From Neoroseomonas marina (GTDB lineage: Bacteria > Pseudomonadota > Alphaproteobacteria > Acetobacterales > Acetobacteraceae), in assembly GCF_012927745.1 (NCBI RefSeq), contig NZ_JABBKX010000009.1, positions 1 to 64,000 of the forward strand: a DNA stretch of 64,000 bases, in the 5' to 3' direction. The position numbers and the translations under genes are program-made. Positions 51,419 through 60,338 of this stretch are shown piece after piece (within the stretch, counting starts at the first letter, position 1; each line of letters starts with the position of its first letter). The notes beneath the pieces are model-generated. The model saw nothing but the letters and a program-made list of their open reading frames with translations, was not told the DNA's origin and ran no database searches.

Positions 51419-52429
51419 CTATGCGTGGGCGGGCGCGAGCAGCCCGCCGGTGGCCTCGATCTCCTCCGCCCGCCAGCATCGGGCCGCGACACCGTCGCCG
51501 AGGTCCCGCAGCGGCGGCGCCTCGGCCCGGCAGCGATCCACCGCGAAGGGACAGCGCGGATGGAAGGTGCATCCGGGCGGCGGCGCGAGCGGGCTCGGCA
51601 ACTCGCCCTGGAGCGGCGCACGGCGATGATGCCCCTCCCCGTCCAGCGAGGGCGAGGCGGCGAGCAGCGCACGGGTGTAGGGATGCCGCGGGCGGCGATA
51701 GAGCGCCTTCGCCGGCGCCGTCTCCACGATGCGGCCGAGATACATCACCGCGACCCGGTCGGCGAAGAACTCCACCAGGTGCAGGTCGTGCGAGATGAAG
51801 AGGTAGGCGAGGCCGAGCTTCTCCTGCAGTTCGAGCAGCAGGTTCACCACCTGCGCCTGCACCGAGACATCGAGGGCCGAGACCGGCTCGTCGCAGACGA
51901 CGAAGGAGGGATGCAGCGCGAGCGCCCGCGCGATCCCGATGCGCTGGCGCTGCCCGCCGCTGAACTCGTGCGGGAAGCGGCGCGCATGTTCGGGCGACAG
52001 GCCGACCAGGGCCAGCAGCTCGCGCACGCCCGCCGCGCGTTCCTGCCGGGAGAGACCGTGGATGTCGTAGGCCTCGCCCACGATGTCCTCGACCCGGAAG
52101 CGCGGGTTCAGGGAGGCCTGCGGATCCTGGAAGATCATCCGCATGCGCCGTCGCGCGTCGCGCAGTTCCGCCTTGCCGAGCGCACCGAGATCCCGGCCCT
52201 CGAAGGCGACGCGTCCCGCCGTCGGTTCCTCGAGGCGCAGCACCGCGCGGCCCAGGGTGGATTTGCCGCAGCCGCTCTCCCCGACCAGGGCCAGCGTCTC
52301 GCCCCGCGCCAGGGTCAGGTCCACGCCATCCACCGCGCGCACCGTGCCGACGCGCCGCTGCAGGGGCCCGCGGTGGACCGGGTAGTGGACCTGGAGGCCC
52401 TCGACCTCGAGCAATGGCGCCGTCGTCAT
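51419..52429 (-). CDS. ABC transporter ATPase, dipeptide/oligopeptide type (DppF-like)
   Basis: A 336-residue ATPase with Walker A GESGCGKS, Q-loop IFQDPQASLNPRF, signature FSGGQRQRIGIARALAL, Walker B VVCDEPVSALDVS and the H-loop His in ISHDLHLV. The C-terminal oligopeptide/dipeptide extension with PPGCTFHPRCPFAVDRCRAEAP carries the cysteine cluster typical of this subfamily. Its start overlaps the end of the other ATPase by 4 bp (ATGC/TCAT arrangement at 52426-52429), so the two are translated together and should form the heterodimer that powers the permease. Confidence 0.92.
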   Translation of the reverse strand: MTTAPLLEVEGLQVHYPVHRGPLQRRVGTVRAVDGVDLTLARGETLALVGESGCGKSTLGRAVLRLEEPTAGRVAFEGRDLGALGKAELRDARRRMRMIFQDPQASLNPRFRVEDIVGEAYDIHGLSRQERAAGVRELLALVGLSPEHARRFPHEFSGGQRQRIGIARALALHPSFVVCDEPVSALDVSVQAQVVNLLLELQEKLGLAYLFISHDLHLVEFFADRVAVMYLGRIVETAPAKALYRRPRHPYTRALLAASPSLDGEGHHRRAPLQGELPSPLAPPPGCTFHPRCPFAVDRCRAEAPPLRDLGDGVAARCWRAEEIEATGGLLAPAHA

Positions 52430-53409
52430 GCGGCGGCCTCGGTGAGCCAGCAGCGGAAGGCCCGGCCGTCGCCGCCCTGGTGCAACAGCGGTGGCTCCTC
52501 CTCGGCGCAGCGCGCGAAGGCGTGCGGGCAGCGGGAGCGGAAGCGGCAGCCCTGCGGCAAGGCGGCGAGGCTCGGCACCGTGCCGGGGATGGCGTTCAGC
52601 CGGCGCGAGGTCCCGCCGGCCCCGGCGCGCGGCACGCAGCCCAGCAGGCCCTGGGTGTAGGGATGCAACGGGTTGCGCAGCACGTCCCGCGCGGCGCCCT
52701 GCTCGACGACGACGCCGGCATACATGACGCAGACCTGGTCGGCGATCTCGGCGACCACGCGCAGGTCGTGCGTGATGAACACCATGGCGACGCCGAGCCG
52801 ATCCTGAAGATCCTCGAACAGTGCCAGGATCTGCGCCTGGATGGTGACATCGAGCGCCGTGGTCGGCTCGTCGGCGAGGATCAGCGCCGGTTCGCATGCG
52901 ATCGCCATGGCGATCACCGCGCGCTGGCGCATGCCGCCGGACAGCTGGTGCGGGTAGTCCAGCGCACGCTGCGCCGGGGACGGCACGCCCACCATGGCGA
53001 GAAGCTCGACCGCGCGTTCATGCGCCTCGCGCCGCGACAGGCCGCGATGGACGCGCAGCGGCTCGCCGATCTGCGATCCGATCCGGAAGACGGGATTGAG
53101 CGCGCTCATCGGTTCCTGGAAGACCATGCCGATGTCGCGGCCGCGCACCTCGGCCATGGAGGTGTCGTCCAGTCGCCGCAGGTCGCCCCGGCCGGCGAGA
53201 CGCACGGTGCCGTCGACCACCTTTCCCGCCGCGCGCGGGATCAGGCCCATGATGGACAGGGCCGTGGCGCTCTTGCCGGAGCCGGACTCGCCCACGATGC
53301 ACAGCGTCTCGCCCCGGCGCACCGAGAAGGAGACGCCGTCGACGGCGCGCACCGCGCCGAAGCTGGTCCGCAGCCCCTCCACGGCCAGGACGGGCGCGCC
53401 ATCACTCAC
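52426..53409 (-). CDS. ABC transporter ATPase, dipeptide/oligopeptide type (DppD-like)
   Basis: A 327-residue ATPase with Walker [21 protein letters not shown], signature [16 protein letters not shown], Walker [14 protein letters not shown] and ITHDLRVV, followed by the cysteine-bearing oligopeptide C-terminus ([16 protein letters not shown]). The start is GTG 53409, which overlaps the stop of the lyase gene as GTGA; longer upstream reading runs through the lyase. With the DppF-like partner and two permeases it makes a complete importer. Confidence 0.92.
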   Translation of the reverse strand: MSDGAPVLAVEGLRTSFGAVRAVDGVSFSVRRGETLCIVGESGSGKSATALSIMGLIPRAAGKVVDGTVRLAGRGDLRRLDDTSMAEVRGRDIGMVFQEPMSALNPVFRIGSQIGEPLRVHRGLSRREAHERAVELLAMVGVPSPAQRALDYPHQLSGGMRQRAVIAMAIACEPALILADEPTTALDVTIQAQILALFEDLQDRLGVAMVFITHDLRVVAEIADQVCVMYAGVVVEQGAARDVLRNPLHPYTQGLLGCVPRAGAGGTSRRLNAIPGTVPSLAALPQGCRFRSRCPHAFARCAEEEPPLLHQGGDGRAFRCWLTEAAA

Positions 53410-54893
53410 GCCGCCAGCCCCCCGGTCGCGGCGGCGAGGCCCTCGGCTGCGGCGGCGATCGCCCCGGCACGCGCGGCATGAAGCGCGGTGTCGTCCTCCA
53501 GCTGACGACGTGCCCGCGCCACCATGCGGCGCGTCTCGGCGGGCGCGGGCCCGCCAGTGACATGGCGACGGCGGACGTTCTCGCGCGGGTCGAGTGCAGC
53601 GCGGACCAGCGCATCGGGCAAGGGCGCAGCGCCTGGTGCGACTTCGGCGACCGCCTCCGCGACCAGCGTGGCGTCGACCTCGGCCGCACCGCGCAGGCCC
53701 TGGCCGATGGCAAGCCGCGTCAGCGCGCCGGTCACCGCATGGGCGGCGCGGAATGGCAGGCCTCCGTCCCGCACCATGGTGTCGGCCAGTTCGGTGAAGG
53801 TGCTGAAGTTCTGGGCGGCCGCCTGTTCCATTCGCTCGGCATCCACCTGCAGGCCCTTCAGGACCACCAGGGTCAGTTCCAACGCGGCCTCGGCCTCGGC
53901 CGCGCTGTCGCGGAAATGGTGCAGCGCCTCCGCATTCTGCCGGGTGTTGGTGTAGGGCGTCTGCGCGGTCGCGGCGACGAAGGCGACCAGGCCCGACAGC
54001 GTGATTGCGGGCTTGGCGCGGCATTGCTCGATCGCCGCGGGGTTCTTCTTCTGCGGCATCATGCTGCTGACGCCGGCGATGTCGTCCCGCATACCGAGGA
54101 AGCCGAATTCCGCCGTCGTCCACAGATGCAGGTCGTGGTGCATCCGGCTCAGCGTCAGCGTCACCAGGCAGAAGCCCGCCATCAGTTCCGCGGCGAAGTC
54201 CCGCGTCGCGACGCAGTCGAGCGAATTCTCCACCAGCCCATCGAAGCCCAGCAGGTCCGCCGAGCGGGCGCGGTCCACCGGGAATCCGGTCGTCGCCAAC
54301 GCGCCCGCACCCAGCGGGCAAAGGTTCAGCCGCGGATAGGCATCCAGCAGCCGCCCGCAGTCGCGCGCCAGCCCGTCCGCGATGGCACAAAGGTAATGGC
54401 CGAAGGTGATGGGCTGCGCGGCCTGGAGGTGCGTGTAGCCGGTCATCACCGTTTCCGCATGCGCCTCGGCCATGTCCAGCAGCTGGGCGCGGACGGCGAG
54501 CAGGCTGGCCGTGATCCGCTGCAGCATCGCCCGTGCCTTGAGCCGATGCATGGTGGCGTAGAGGTCGTTGCGGCTGCGCCCGGTATGCATCCGCCCGCCC
54601 GTCTCGGCGCCGAGGCGCTTCATCAGCAGCGATTCGATGTTGAGGTGCAGGTCCTCGAGCGCCGTGGTGATCGGCAGGGCGCGCGGTCCCTCCGCATCCA
54701 TGGCGTCGAGCGCGCGCAGGATCTGCCGCGCCACCTCGGGCTCCAGGATCCGCTGTTCGACCAGCATGACGATGTGCGCGCGATTGACCTGCTGCATGGC
54801 GGCATAATCGCCGTCCAGGTCGCCGAAGATGCGCGGCTGGTACATGTAGCGTTGGATGACCTCCGCCGGGGCGGATTGCAGGCGTTCGCGCAT
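53406..54893 (-). CDS. Argininosuccinate lyase-like C-N lyase (aspartase/fumarase superfamily)
   Basis: A 495-residue lyase that should cleave a C-N bond with release of fumarate. Superfamily motifs are TGRSRND (104-110), TGYTHLQAAQP (151-161, active-site His155) and the catalytic-serine loop GVSSMMPQKKNP (274-285). The N-terminus differs from true ArgH: it reads RYMYQPRIFGDLDGDYAAMQQVNRAH instead of the usual D-R-L...D-x-x-S-x-AH pattern, and NPAA replaces the common NPD after the loop. Placed between a binding protein and ABC ATPases, it is probably catabolic, like EDDS lyase, not arginine-biosynthetic. Confidence 0.83.
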   Translation of the reverse strand: MRERLQSAPAEVIQRYMYQPRIFGDLDGDYAAMQQVNRAHIVMLVEQRILEPEVARQILRALDAMDAEGPRALPITTALEDLHLNIESLLMKRLGAETGGRMHTGRSRNDLYATMHRLKARAMLQRITASLLAVRAQLLDMAEAHAETVMTGYTHLQAAQPITFGHYLCAIADGLARDCGRLLDAYPRLNLCPLGAGALATTGFPVDRARSADLLGFDGLVENSLDCVATRDFAAELMAGFCLVTLTLSRMHHDLHLWTTAEFGFLGMRDDIAGVSSMMPQKKNPAAIEQCRAKPAITLSGLVAFVAATAQTPYTNTRQNAEALHHFRDSAAEAEAALELTLVVLKGLQVDAERMEQAAAQNFSTFTELADTMVRDGGLPFRAAHAVTGALTRLAIGQGLRGAAEVDATLVAEAVAEVAPGAAPLPDALVRAALDPRENVRRRHVTGGPAPAETRRMVARARRQLEDDTALHAARAGAIAAAAEGLAAATGGLAA

Positions 54894-54993
54894 GATGTCC
54901 CTGTCCTGGTCGGTCTGCACTGGCGTGCCGGACCGCCCGCGTCCCGTCGCTCTCACCCTCCGGAACGCGGGCGGCCCTGGCCGCTTCGGGGTG

Positions 54994-56556
54994 TCAGCTC
55001 TTGCTCACCTCCCCCAGCAGCGGAATCTCGAAGGCAAAGGCGTTGAAGTTGCTGATGCCGCGCTGCATCGCGATGATCTGGCTCTGGTTGTAGAGCGGGA
55101 TGTTCGGCGGGTTGTCCTGCCACAGCAGCCGGTTAGCCTGGTGGTAGAGATCGAGCCGCGCCGCCGGATCGAGCGTGACGCGGGCACGGTTCAGCAGGTC
55201 GTCGACCCGCGGGTCGCTGTAGCCGAGGATGTTCGCGCTCTGCCCGGTCTGGTAGCGGCGCGACAGACGCCAATCCGCGGTCGGAATCGACGTGCCGAGC
55301 ACCCACATATGCGCGGCGTTGGTCCCGTAGCCGGTGCCCGGGACATTCGGCGTGCGACGATAGAGCGTCTGCTGGTAGCTGGCCCATTCCCAGGCGCGGA
55401 ACTCGGTCTGCAGGCCGATGGCGTTCAGGTAGCCCTGCACCGCCTCCGCCACCTGCTGGTCCTTCAGGTAGCGGCCGGAGCTCGTCCACATGACGATCTT
55501 TTCGGGGAAGCCGCCGGGGAAGACTGCCGCGATTTCGCGCTTCGCGCGGTCAGGGTCGTAGGGGTGCTTGCCGATCGGCTCATAGCTCTGCACGCCCGGC
55601 GCGACGAAGCTGTCCGGCACCGTGCCGAAGCCGCCGAGGATGCGCTGGACGATCGCCTCCCGGTCGACCGCGAACTGGATCGCACGGCGGACGCGCACGT
55701 CGTTGAAGGGTGGACGCGCGCAGTTGAGTTCGAAGAAGACTTGGAAGGAACTCGGGATGACCTCGAGCTTCAGGCGCGGATTGGCGCGCACGCGGGCGGT
55801 CGCCTCGGGTGGGATGCCGGTCGCGATGTCGGCGGTGCCGGCCTCGAGTTCGATCAGCCGTGCCTCGCCTTCGGGAACGGGGCGGTAGATGATCTGCCGG
55901 AAGCGCGCAGAGGGTACGGCGCGGGTGAGAACGGTGCGCTCGCCCGGTGCCCATTCCTCCAGCTTGTAGGGGCCGCTGCCGACCGGGTTGCGGCCATAGT
56001 TGCGGCCGTGGCGCCGGATCGCGGTCGGGCTGCTGATGGACGCCGAGGATTCCGCGAGGTTCTCCAGCAATCCGGCATGGGGCTGCTCGGTCGTGAAGCG
56101 GATGGTGCGCGGATCGACCACCGTGACTGCGGTGATCGCGGTGTAGAGTGAACGGTTCGGCGAACCGAAGGCCGGGTCGCGCAGCCGGTCGATGCAGAAC
56201 TTCACCGCCTCGGCGTCCGCGGCCGTGCCGTCATGGAAGCGCACGCCCTCCCGCAGGCGGAAGGTCCAGGTCAACTTGTCGTCGGAGATCGTCCAGGATT
56301 CCGCGAGGTCCGGACCGATCGCCGACAGGGACGTATCCGTCCAGCGCACCAGGCGGTTGAACATCACGTAGAAGAGGATCTCGGCCGACCGCGTGCGGCT
56401 GATGGCGGGATCGAGCGTGTCGAAATCCGATCCCTCGATGAAGGTCAGCACGTCGTTCGCGCGCTGTGCGCGGACGCCCGGCGCCAGCAACGCCCCGGCA
56501 GCGCCCCCGAGCAACGCCCGGCGGTCGAGGGACAGCGTCCCGGTCTGTCTCGTCAT
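54994..56556 (-). CDS. ABC transporter substrate-binding protein, peptide/opine type (family 5)
   Basis: A 520-residue periplasmic binding protein of the DppA/OppA group. The N-terminus is an Arg-Arg-containing signal (LDRRALLGGAAGALLAPGVRAQ), which may be a Tat signal. Family 5 landmarks are FDTLDPAISRTRSAEILFYVMFNRLV, FRLREGVRFHDGTAADAEAVKF, GSGPYKLEEWAPGE and NDVRVRRAIQFAVDREAIV. AAGGAGG lies 5 bases before the ATG, the strongest ribosome site in this operon, fitting a protein needed in excess. Its ligand decides the role of the whole locus and cannot be read from sequence. Confidence 0.92.
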   Translation of the reverse strand: MTRQTGTLSLDRRALLGGAAGALLAPGVRAQRANDVLTFIEGSDFDTLDPAISRTRSAEILFYVMFNRLVRWTDTSLSAIGPDLAESWTISDDKLTWTFRLREGVRFHDGTAADAEAVKFCIDRLRDPAFGSPNRSLYTAITAVTVVDPRTIRFTTEQPHAGLLENLAESSASISSPTAIRRHGRNYGRNPVGSGPYKLEEWAPGERTVLTRAVPSARFRQIIYRPVPEGEARLIELEAGTADIATGIPPEATARVRANPRLKLEVIPSSFQVFFELNCARPPFNDVRVRRAIQFAVDREAIVQRILGGFGTVPDSFVAPGVQSYEPIGKHPYDPDRAKREIAAVFPGGFPEKIVMWTSSGRYLKDQQVAEAVQGYLNAIGLQTEFRAWEWASYQQTLYRRTPNVPGTGYGTNAAHMWVLGTSIPTADWRLSRRYQTGQSANILGYSDPRVDDLLNRARVTLDPAARLDLYHQANRLLWQDNPPNIPLYNQSQIIAMQRGISNFNAFAFEIPLLGEVSKS

Positions 56557-56593
56557 CCCAGCCTCCTTGTGTGGTGTCCTGTCGACGCCATTG

Positions 56594-57445
56594 TCAGCGC
56601 CCTCCGGTGCCGCTGGCACGCGGGTCACTGAAATCCCTGAGCCCGTCTCCCACCAGGTTCAGGGCCAGCACGAAGACGAACAGCGCGATGCCCGGCGCCA
56701 GGACGACATGCGGCGTGCTCATCAGGTGCGAGCGCGACTGCGCGATCATCGCCCCCCATTCCGGCACCGGCGGCTGCGGCCCGAGGCCGAGGAAGCTCAG
56801 CCCCGAGGCGATCAGCACCGCCTCGGCGAGCGAGATGCTGCCCTGCACGACGATCAGCGCCGTGAGATTGGGCATGACGTGGCGGAACAGGAGCCGGCCA
56901 TCCCCTGCACCGAGGGAGCGCGCCGCGACGACATAGTCCCGCTTCTTCAGCGACAGCACGGGCCCGCGGAACAGCCGCGCGAAGACCGGCACCGAGGAGA
57001 TGGCGATCGCCAGCGTCAGGCTGACGATCCCCGGCCCGAGGATGGTGATCAGCATGATCGCGACCAGGATGCGCGGGAAACTGATGATCGCATCCATCGC
57101 CCGCATGGTGACGAAGGTCAGGCGGTTCTCGTAGAAACCGCAGAGGCCGCCGATGACGAGGCCGGCGATCAGCGCCACCCCGACGCTCAGCCCGGCGACG
57201 AGCAGCGAGACCCGCGCGCCCCAGACGAGCCGCGCGACCATGCTGCGCCCCATCTCGTCCGCGCCGAGCGGAAGGGCCGCGGAGGGTGCGGCAAGGGCGT
57301 CGCCGAGATTCACCCGCGTCGCTTCCTCCCAGCTGAAGAACAGCGGTGCGCAGACCGCGGCCAGCAGGAACAGCGCGATGACCCCGACGCCGAGCAGGGC
57401 GAACCAGCGCCCGGTGAGCAGAAGGAAGCGAAGGAAGGCGATCAT
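56594..57445 (-). CDS. ABC transporter permease, DppC-like
   Basis: A 283-residue permease with six helices. The N-terminal part has the DppC-type PLGADEMGRSMVARLVWGARVSLLVA, and the EAA loop facing the ATPases is VVAARSLGAGDGRLLFRHVMPN, followed by the typical LIASGLSFLGLGPQPPVPEWGAMI. The start ATG 57445 gives MIAFLRF; the frame is open much further upstream through the dppB-like gene. It follows that gene by 14 bp. Confidence 0.92.
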   Translation of the reverse strand: MIAFLRFLLLTGRWFALLGVGVIALFLLAAVCAPLFFSWEEATRVNLGDALAAPSAALPLGADEMGRSMVARLVWGARVSLLVAGLSVGVALIAGLVIGGLCGFYENRLTFVTMRAMDAIISFPRILVAIMLITILGPGIVSLTLAIAISSVPVFARLFRGPVLSLKKRDYVVAARSLGAGDGRLLFRHVMPNLTALIVVQGSISLAEAVLIASGLSFLGLGPQPPVPEWGAMIAQSRSHLMSTPHVVLAPGIALFVFVLALNLVGDGLRDFSDPRASGTGGR

Positions 57446-57459
57446 CCCCCCCTGCCCCC

Positions 57460-58380
57460 TCAGCCGCGCGCGATCCGCGGGTCGAGGACCGAGTAGAGAA
57501 GATCCACGACCAGGTTCACCAGCACGATGGCGGTGGCGAAGAACAGGATGCAGCCCTGCACCAGGTTGATGTCGCGCTGGATGATGCCGTCGACCATCAG
57601 GCGCCCGAGCCCGGGCCAGGCGAAGATCGTCTCGACGATCACCGCCCCGCCCAGCAGCCGCCCGAAATAGACGCCGAGCAGCGTCACCAGCGGCACCGCC
57701 GCGTTGATGAGCGCATGGCGCCAGACCACTCTGCGCCAGACCAGCCCCTTGGCGCGCGCGGTGCGGATGTAGTCCTCCGACAGTACGTCGAGCATGGTCG
57801 AGCGCGCGACGCGGGCGAAGGTCGCGACATAAGGCAGGCCGAGCGTAATGGTCGGCAGCACCAGATGCGCCATGGTCCCGCGCCCGCTTGGCGGCAGCCA
57901 TTGCAGCCGTGCGGAGAACAAGAGCATCAGCAGCAGACCGAGGAAGAACACTGGCGCGGAGATTCCGAGCGCCGACAGCCCGTTCACGGCACTGTCGATC
58001 GCCGAGTTGGGCCGCATGCTCGCGACCACGCCGAGCGCGACGCCGACGACGACGGCGAACAGCATCGCGAAGCCGGCGAGTTCCAGCGTCGCGGGCATGC
58101 GGCGCACGATCTCGTCGAGGACCGGGCGCCGCGTTCGGAAGCTCTCCCCGAGATCGCCGCGCACGATATTGCCGAGATAGATGCCGTATTGGCGCCAGAG
58201 CGGCTGGTCGAGGCCGAACTGCTCGCGGATCAGCTCGATGTCTTCCTCCGCCGCATCGGGGCCGGCGGCGTTGCGCGCGGGATCGCCGGGCACCAGGTGC
58301 AACACGAGGAAGACGGCGAGCGACACCGCCAGCAGCGTCGGAATCAGCACGGCAACGCGGTAGGCGATGTAGTCCAGCAC
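57460..58380 (-). CDS. ABC transporter permease, DppB-like
   Basis: A 306-residue six-helix permease with the DppB-type start YIAYRVAVLIPTLLAVSLAVFLVLHLVPGDPA, the EAA loop YIRTARAKGLVWRRVVWRHALINAAVPLVT and VIVETIFAWPGLGRLMVDGIIQRD. The start codon is GTG at 58380 with GGAGGA 9 bases upstream. It is the first gene of the leftward operon (dppB-like, dppC-like, binding protein, lyase, two ATPases, amine oxidase) and has a candidate promoter about 75-105 bp upstream. Confidence 0.92.
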   Translation of the reverse strand: MLDYIAYRVAVLIPTLLAVSLAVFLVLHLVPGDPARNAAGPDAAEEDIELIREQFGLDQPLWRQYGIYLGNIVRGDLGESFRTRRPVLDEIVRRMPATLELAGFAMLFAVVVGVALGVVASMRPNSAIDSAVNGLSALGISAPVFFLGLLLMLLFSARLQWLPPSGRGTMAHLVLPTITLGLPYVATFARVARSTMLDVLSEDYIRTARAKGLVWRRVVWRHALINAAVPLVTLLGVYFGRLLGGAVIVETIFAWPGLGRLMVDGIIQRDINLVQGCILFFATAIVLVNLVVDLLYSVLDPRIARG

Positions 58381-58455
58381 GCGCAGTTCCTCCGGCAGAG
58401 GAAGGTGCGATGCGGGCTCTGGACACCCGCGGGCGATCCTTCGGATTCAGCGGAA

Positions 58456-58485
58456 AGCCTAGGGACACGCCGAATTCAGCGTCAA
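58456..58485 (-). promoter_or_regulatory. Candidate promoter of the leftward ABC/lyase operon
   Basis: On the minus strand TTGACG (58485-58480) is followed after 18 bases by TAGGCT (58461-58456), giving a leader of roughly 70 bases before the dppB-like GTG. The motif TTCAGCG occurs at 58446-58452 and 58475-58481, overlapping this promoter, and could be a repressor site. The remainder of the 274-bp divergent gap shows no gene. Confidence 0.4.
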
Positions 58486-58654
58486 ATGCCGAATTGCGCA
58501 GTGTCCATGCCTGGATGTTATGCGGTGCAGCACGTTGCGCAGGCGCGGCGCGGTGTGCATCATTCGCGCTCTCACCCTCGGGGCGGCGCGCCGCCCTTCG
58601 CCGCTGCCGGCGCGCCGATGCGCGCCCAGGCCCTTGCGGGCGCGAGGAGGGTGC

Positions 58655-58954
58655 ATGTTCAGGCAGATGGCCGGCGTCACGGCCGAGCAGGTGGAGATCT
58701 CACTCGACGGCGAACGCCTCGCCGTTCCGGCGGGCGTCAGCCTCGCTGCGGCGATGCTGACCGGTGGCGCGGTGCCGATGCGCGCAAGCACCGTCGCCGG
58801 CGCGCCACGCGCCGCCTATTGCATGATCGGCCATTGCTACGAATGCCTTGTCGAGGTCGACGGCGCCCCTGGCGTGCAGGCCTGCCTCACCACAGTGCGC
58901 GCGGGCATGGTGGTGCGTCGGCAATTGCTGGCCGCGGAGACGGCCCATGACTGA
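58655..58954 (+). CDS. [2Fe-2S] ferredoxin-like subunit (HcnA/opine oxidase type)
   Basis: A 99-residue protein with a plant-type ferredoxin fold. Cluster cysteines are Cys56, Cys61, Cys64 and Cys77 (AYCMIGHCYECLVEVDG, QACLTT). Such small subunits accompany HcnB/HcnC-like flavoproteins in hydrogen cyanide synthase and in opine or D-amino-acid-type dehydrogenases, where they relay electrons. AGGAGG at 58645-58650 lies 4 bases before ATG 58655; ATG 58667 is a possible alternative. It overlaps the next gene by 8 bp. Confidence 0.87.
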   Translation: MFRQMAGVTAEQVEISLDGERLAVPAGVSLAAAMLTGGAVPMRASTVAGAPRAAYCMIGHCYECLVEVDGAPGVQACLTTVRAGMVVRRQLLAAETAHD

Positions 58955-60338
58955 CCGGCCCGATCTCGCCATCGTCGGCGCCGGGCCCGCCGGGCTCGCC
59001 GCCGCCACCGAGGCCGCCGCGCGCGGTCTTAGCGTCACGCTGCTCGATGAGCGCGCGGCGCCTGGCGGGATCGTCTACCACGCCGTGACGCGCAGCCCGC
59101 TCGGCGGCACCACGGTCCTCGATGCCGACTACCGCCGCGGCACGGGTCTGGTGGAGGCGTTCCGAAGCTCCGGCTCCACCTATTGCCCGAACGCTTCGGT
59201 GTGGGCCGTCGATCGGGATGGCAGCATCGGCGTGACCATCGACGGGCAGGCGCGGTGGCTGAGGCCGCGACGGGTGCTGCTCGCGACGGGCTGCATGGAA
59301 CGGAGCCTCCCCTTCCCCGGCTGGACGCTGCCGGGCGTCATGACCGCCGGGGCGGGGCAGATCCTGCTCAAGGACAGCGGCGCGATCCCCGATGGTCCCG
59401 TGGTGCTGGCCGGCACCGGACCGCTGCTGCTGCTGGTGGCCGTACAGTACCTGCGGGCGGGGGCGCGCATCGCGGCCGTGGCGGATCTCACGCCGCCTGG
59501 CGCCTGGCAGCGCGGGCTGCCGCATCTGGCAGGCGCGTTCGGATGCCTGCCGCTGCTCCGAAAGGGCCTGTCGATGATGGCGGAGCTCCGCCGAAGCGAC
59601 GTCCGCCGCATCCCGGGCGTCACGGGGCTGCGCGCGATCGGGACCGATCGCCTCGAAGCCGTCGAGGTCCGGCAGGGCGAGCGCGCCGAGCGCATTCCGG
59701 CCGGCGTGCTGCTTGTGCATGCCGGCGTCGTGCCGAACATCGTGCTGACCCGCATGTTGCGGCTGCCGCACCGCTGGGACCCGCGGCAGCGCTGCTGGCG
59801 CCCGGACGCCGACGCGTTCGGCGCCACCGGGCTGGACGCGATCGCCGTCGCGGGCGATGGCGCACGCATCCTGGGCGCGGAGGCCGCCGTGCATGCGGGG
59901 CGGCTTGCGGCGCTGGATGCCGCGCATCGGCTCGACGTCCTCGATCGTGCCGAACGCGATCGCCACGCCGCGCCCGAGCAGGCGGCGATCGAACGGCATG
60001 CGGGGCTGCGGTCCCTCCTCGACGCCATGTATCCGCCGCCCGACGGCCTCGCCTTCCTGGACGACGACACCACGATCTGTCGATGCGAGGACATCACGGC
60101 AGCCGACATCCGTGCCGCAATCGCGGATGGCTGCCGCGACCCAAACCAAGTGAAGGCGGTGACCCGCTGCGCCATGGGTCCATGCCAAGGCCGGCAATGC
60201 GGCCAGACGCTGGCGCGGATCGTCGCCGACGCCACCGGCCAGACGGAAGAAGACGTCATGCCGCCCCGCGCGCGTCCGCCCCTGCGCCGGCTGACCATCG
60301 GCGACCTCGCGGCCCTGGAGACGGAGTCCACGCCATGA
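58947..60338 (+). CDS. FAD/NAD(P)-binding oxidoreductase with BFD-like [2Fe-2S] domain (HcnB/OoxA type)
   Basis: A 463-residue flavoprotein. The FAD site is AIVGAGPAGLAAATEAAARG near the N-terminus; LLATGCMERSLPFPGWTLPGVMTAGAGQ and a second Rossmann region (VVLAGTGPLLLLVAVQYLRAG) follow. The C-terminal BFD-like cluster domain has Cys378, Cys380, Cys408 and Cys413 (ICRCEDIT, TRCAMGPCQGRQCG). This is the architecture of HcnB and of the OoxA/NoxA opine oxidase subunits. ATG 58947 overlaps the ferredoxin gene by 8 bp, and the stop overlaps the third subunit as ATGA. Confidence 0.9.
   Translation: MTDRPDLAIVGAGPAGLAAATEAAARGLSVTLLDERAAPGGIVYHAVTRSPLGGTTVLDADYRRGTGLVEAFRSSGSTYCPNASVWAVDRDGSIGVTIDGQARWLRPRRVLLATGCMERSLPFPGWTLPGVMTAGAGQILLKDSGAIPDGPVVLAGTGPLLLLVAVQYLRAGARIAAVADLTPPGAWQRGLPHLAGAFGCLPLLRKGLSMMAELRRSDVRRIPGVTGLRAIGTDRLEAVEVRQGERAERIPAGVLLVHAGVVPNIVLTRMLRLPHRWDPRQRCWRPDADAFGATGLDAIAVAGDGARILGAEAAVHAGRLAALDAAHRLDVLDRAERDRHAAPEQAAIERHAGLRSLLDAMYPPPDGLAFLDDDTTICRCEDITAADIRAAIADGCRDPNQVKAVTRCAMGPCQGRQCGQTLARIVADATGQTEEDVMPPRARPPLRRLTIGDLAALETESTP

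Noticed and set aside
53406-54893. Straight annotation as biosynthetic argH
   Set aside because: N-terminal motif differences and the transporter operon context argue against arginine synthesis, so no argH symbol was given.
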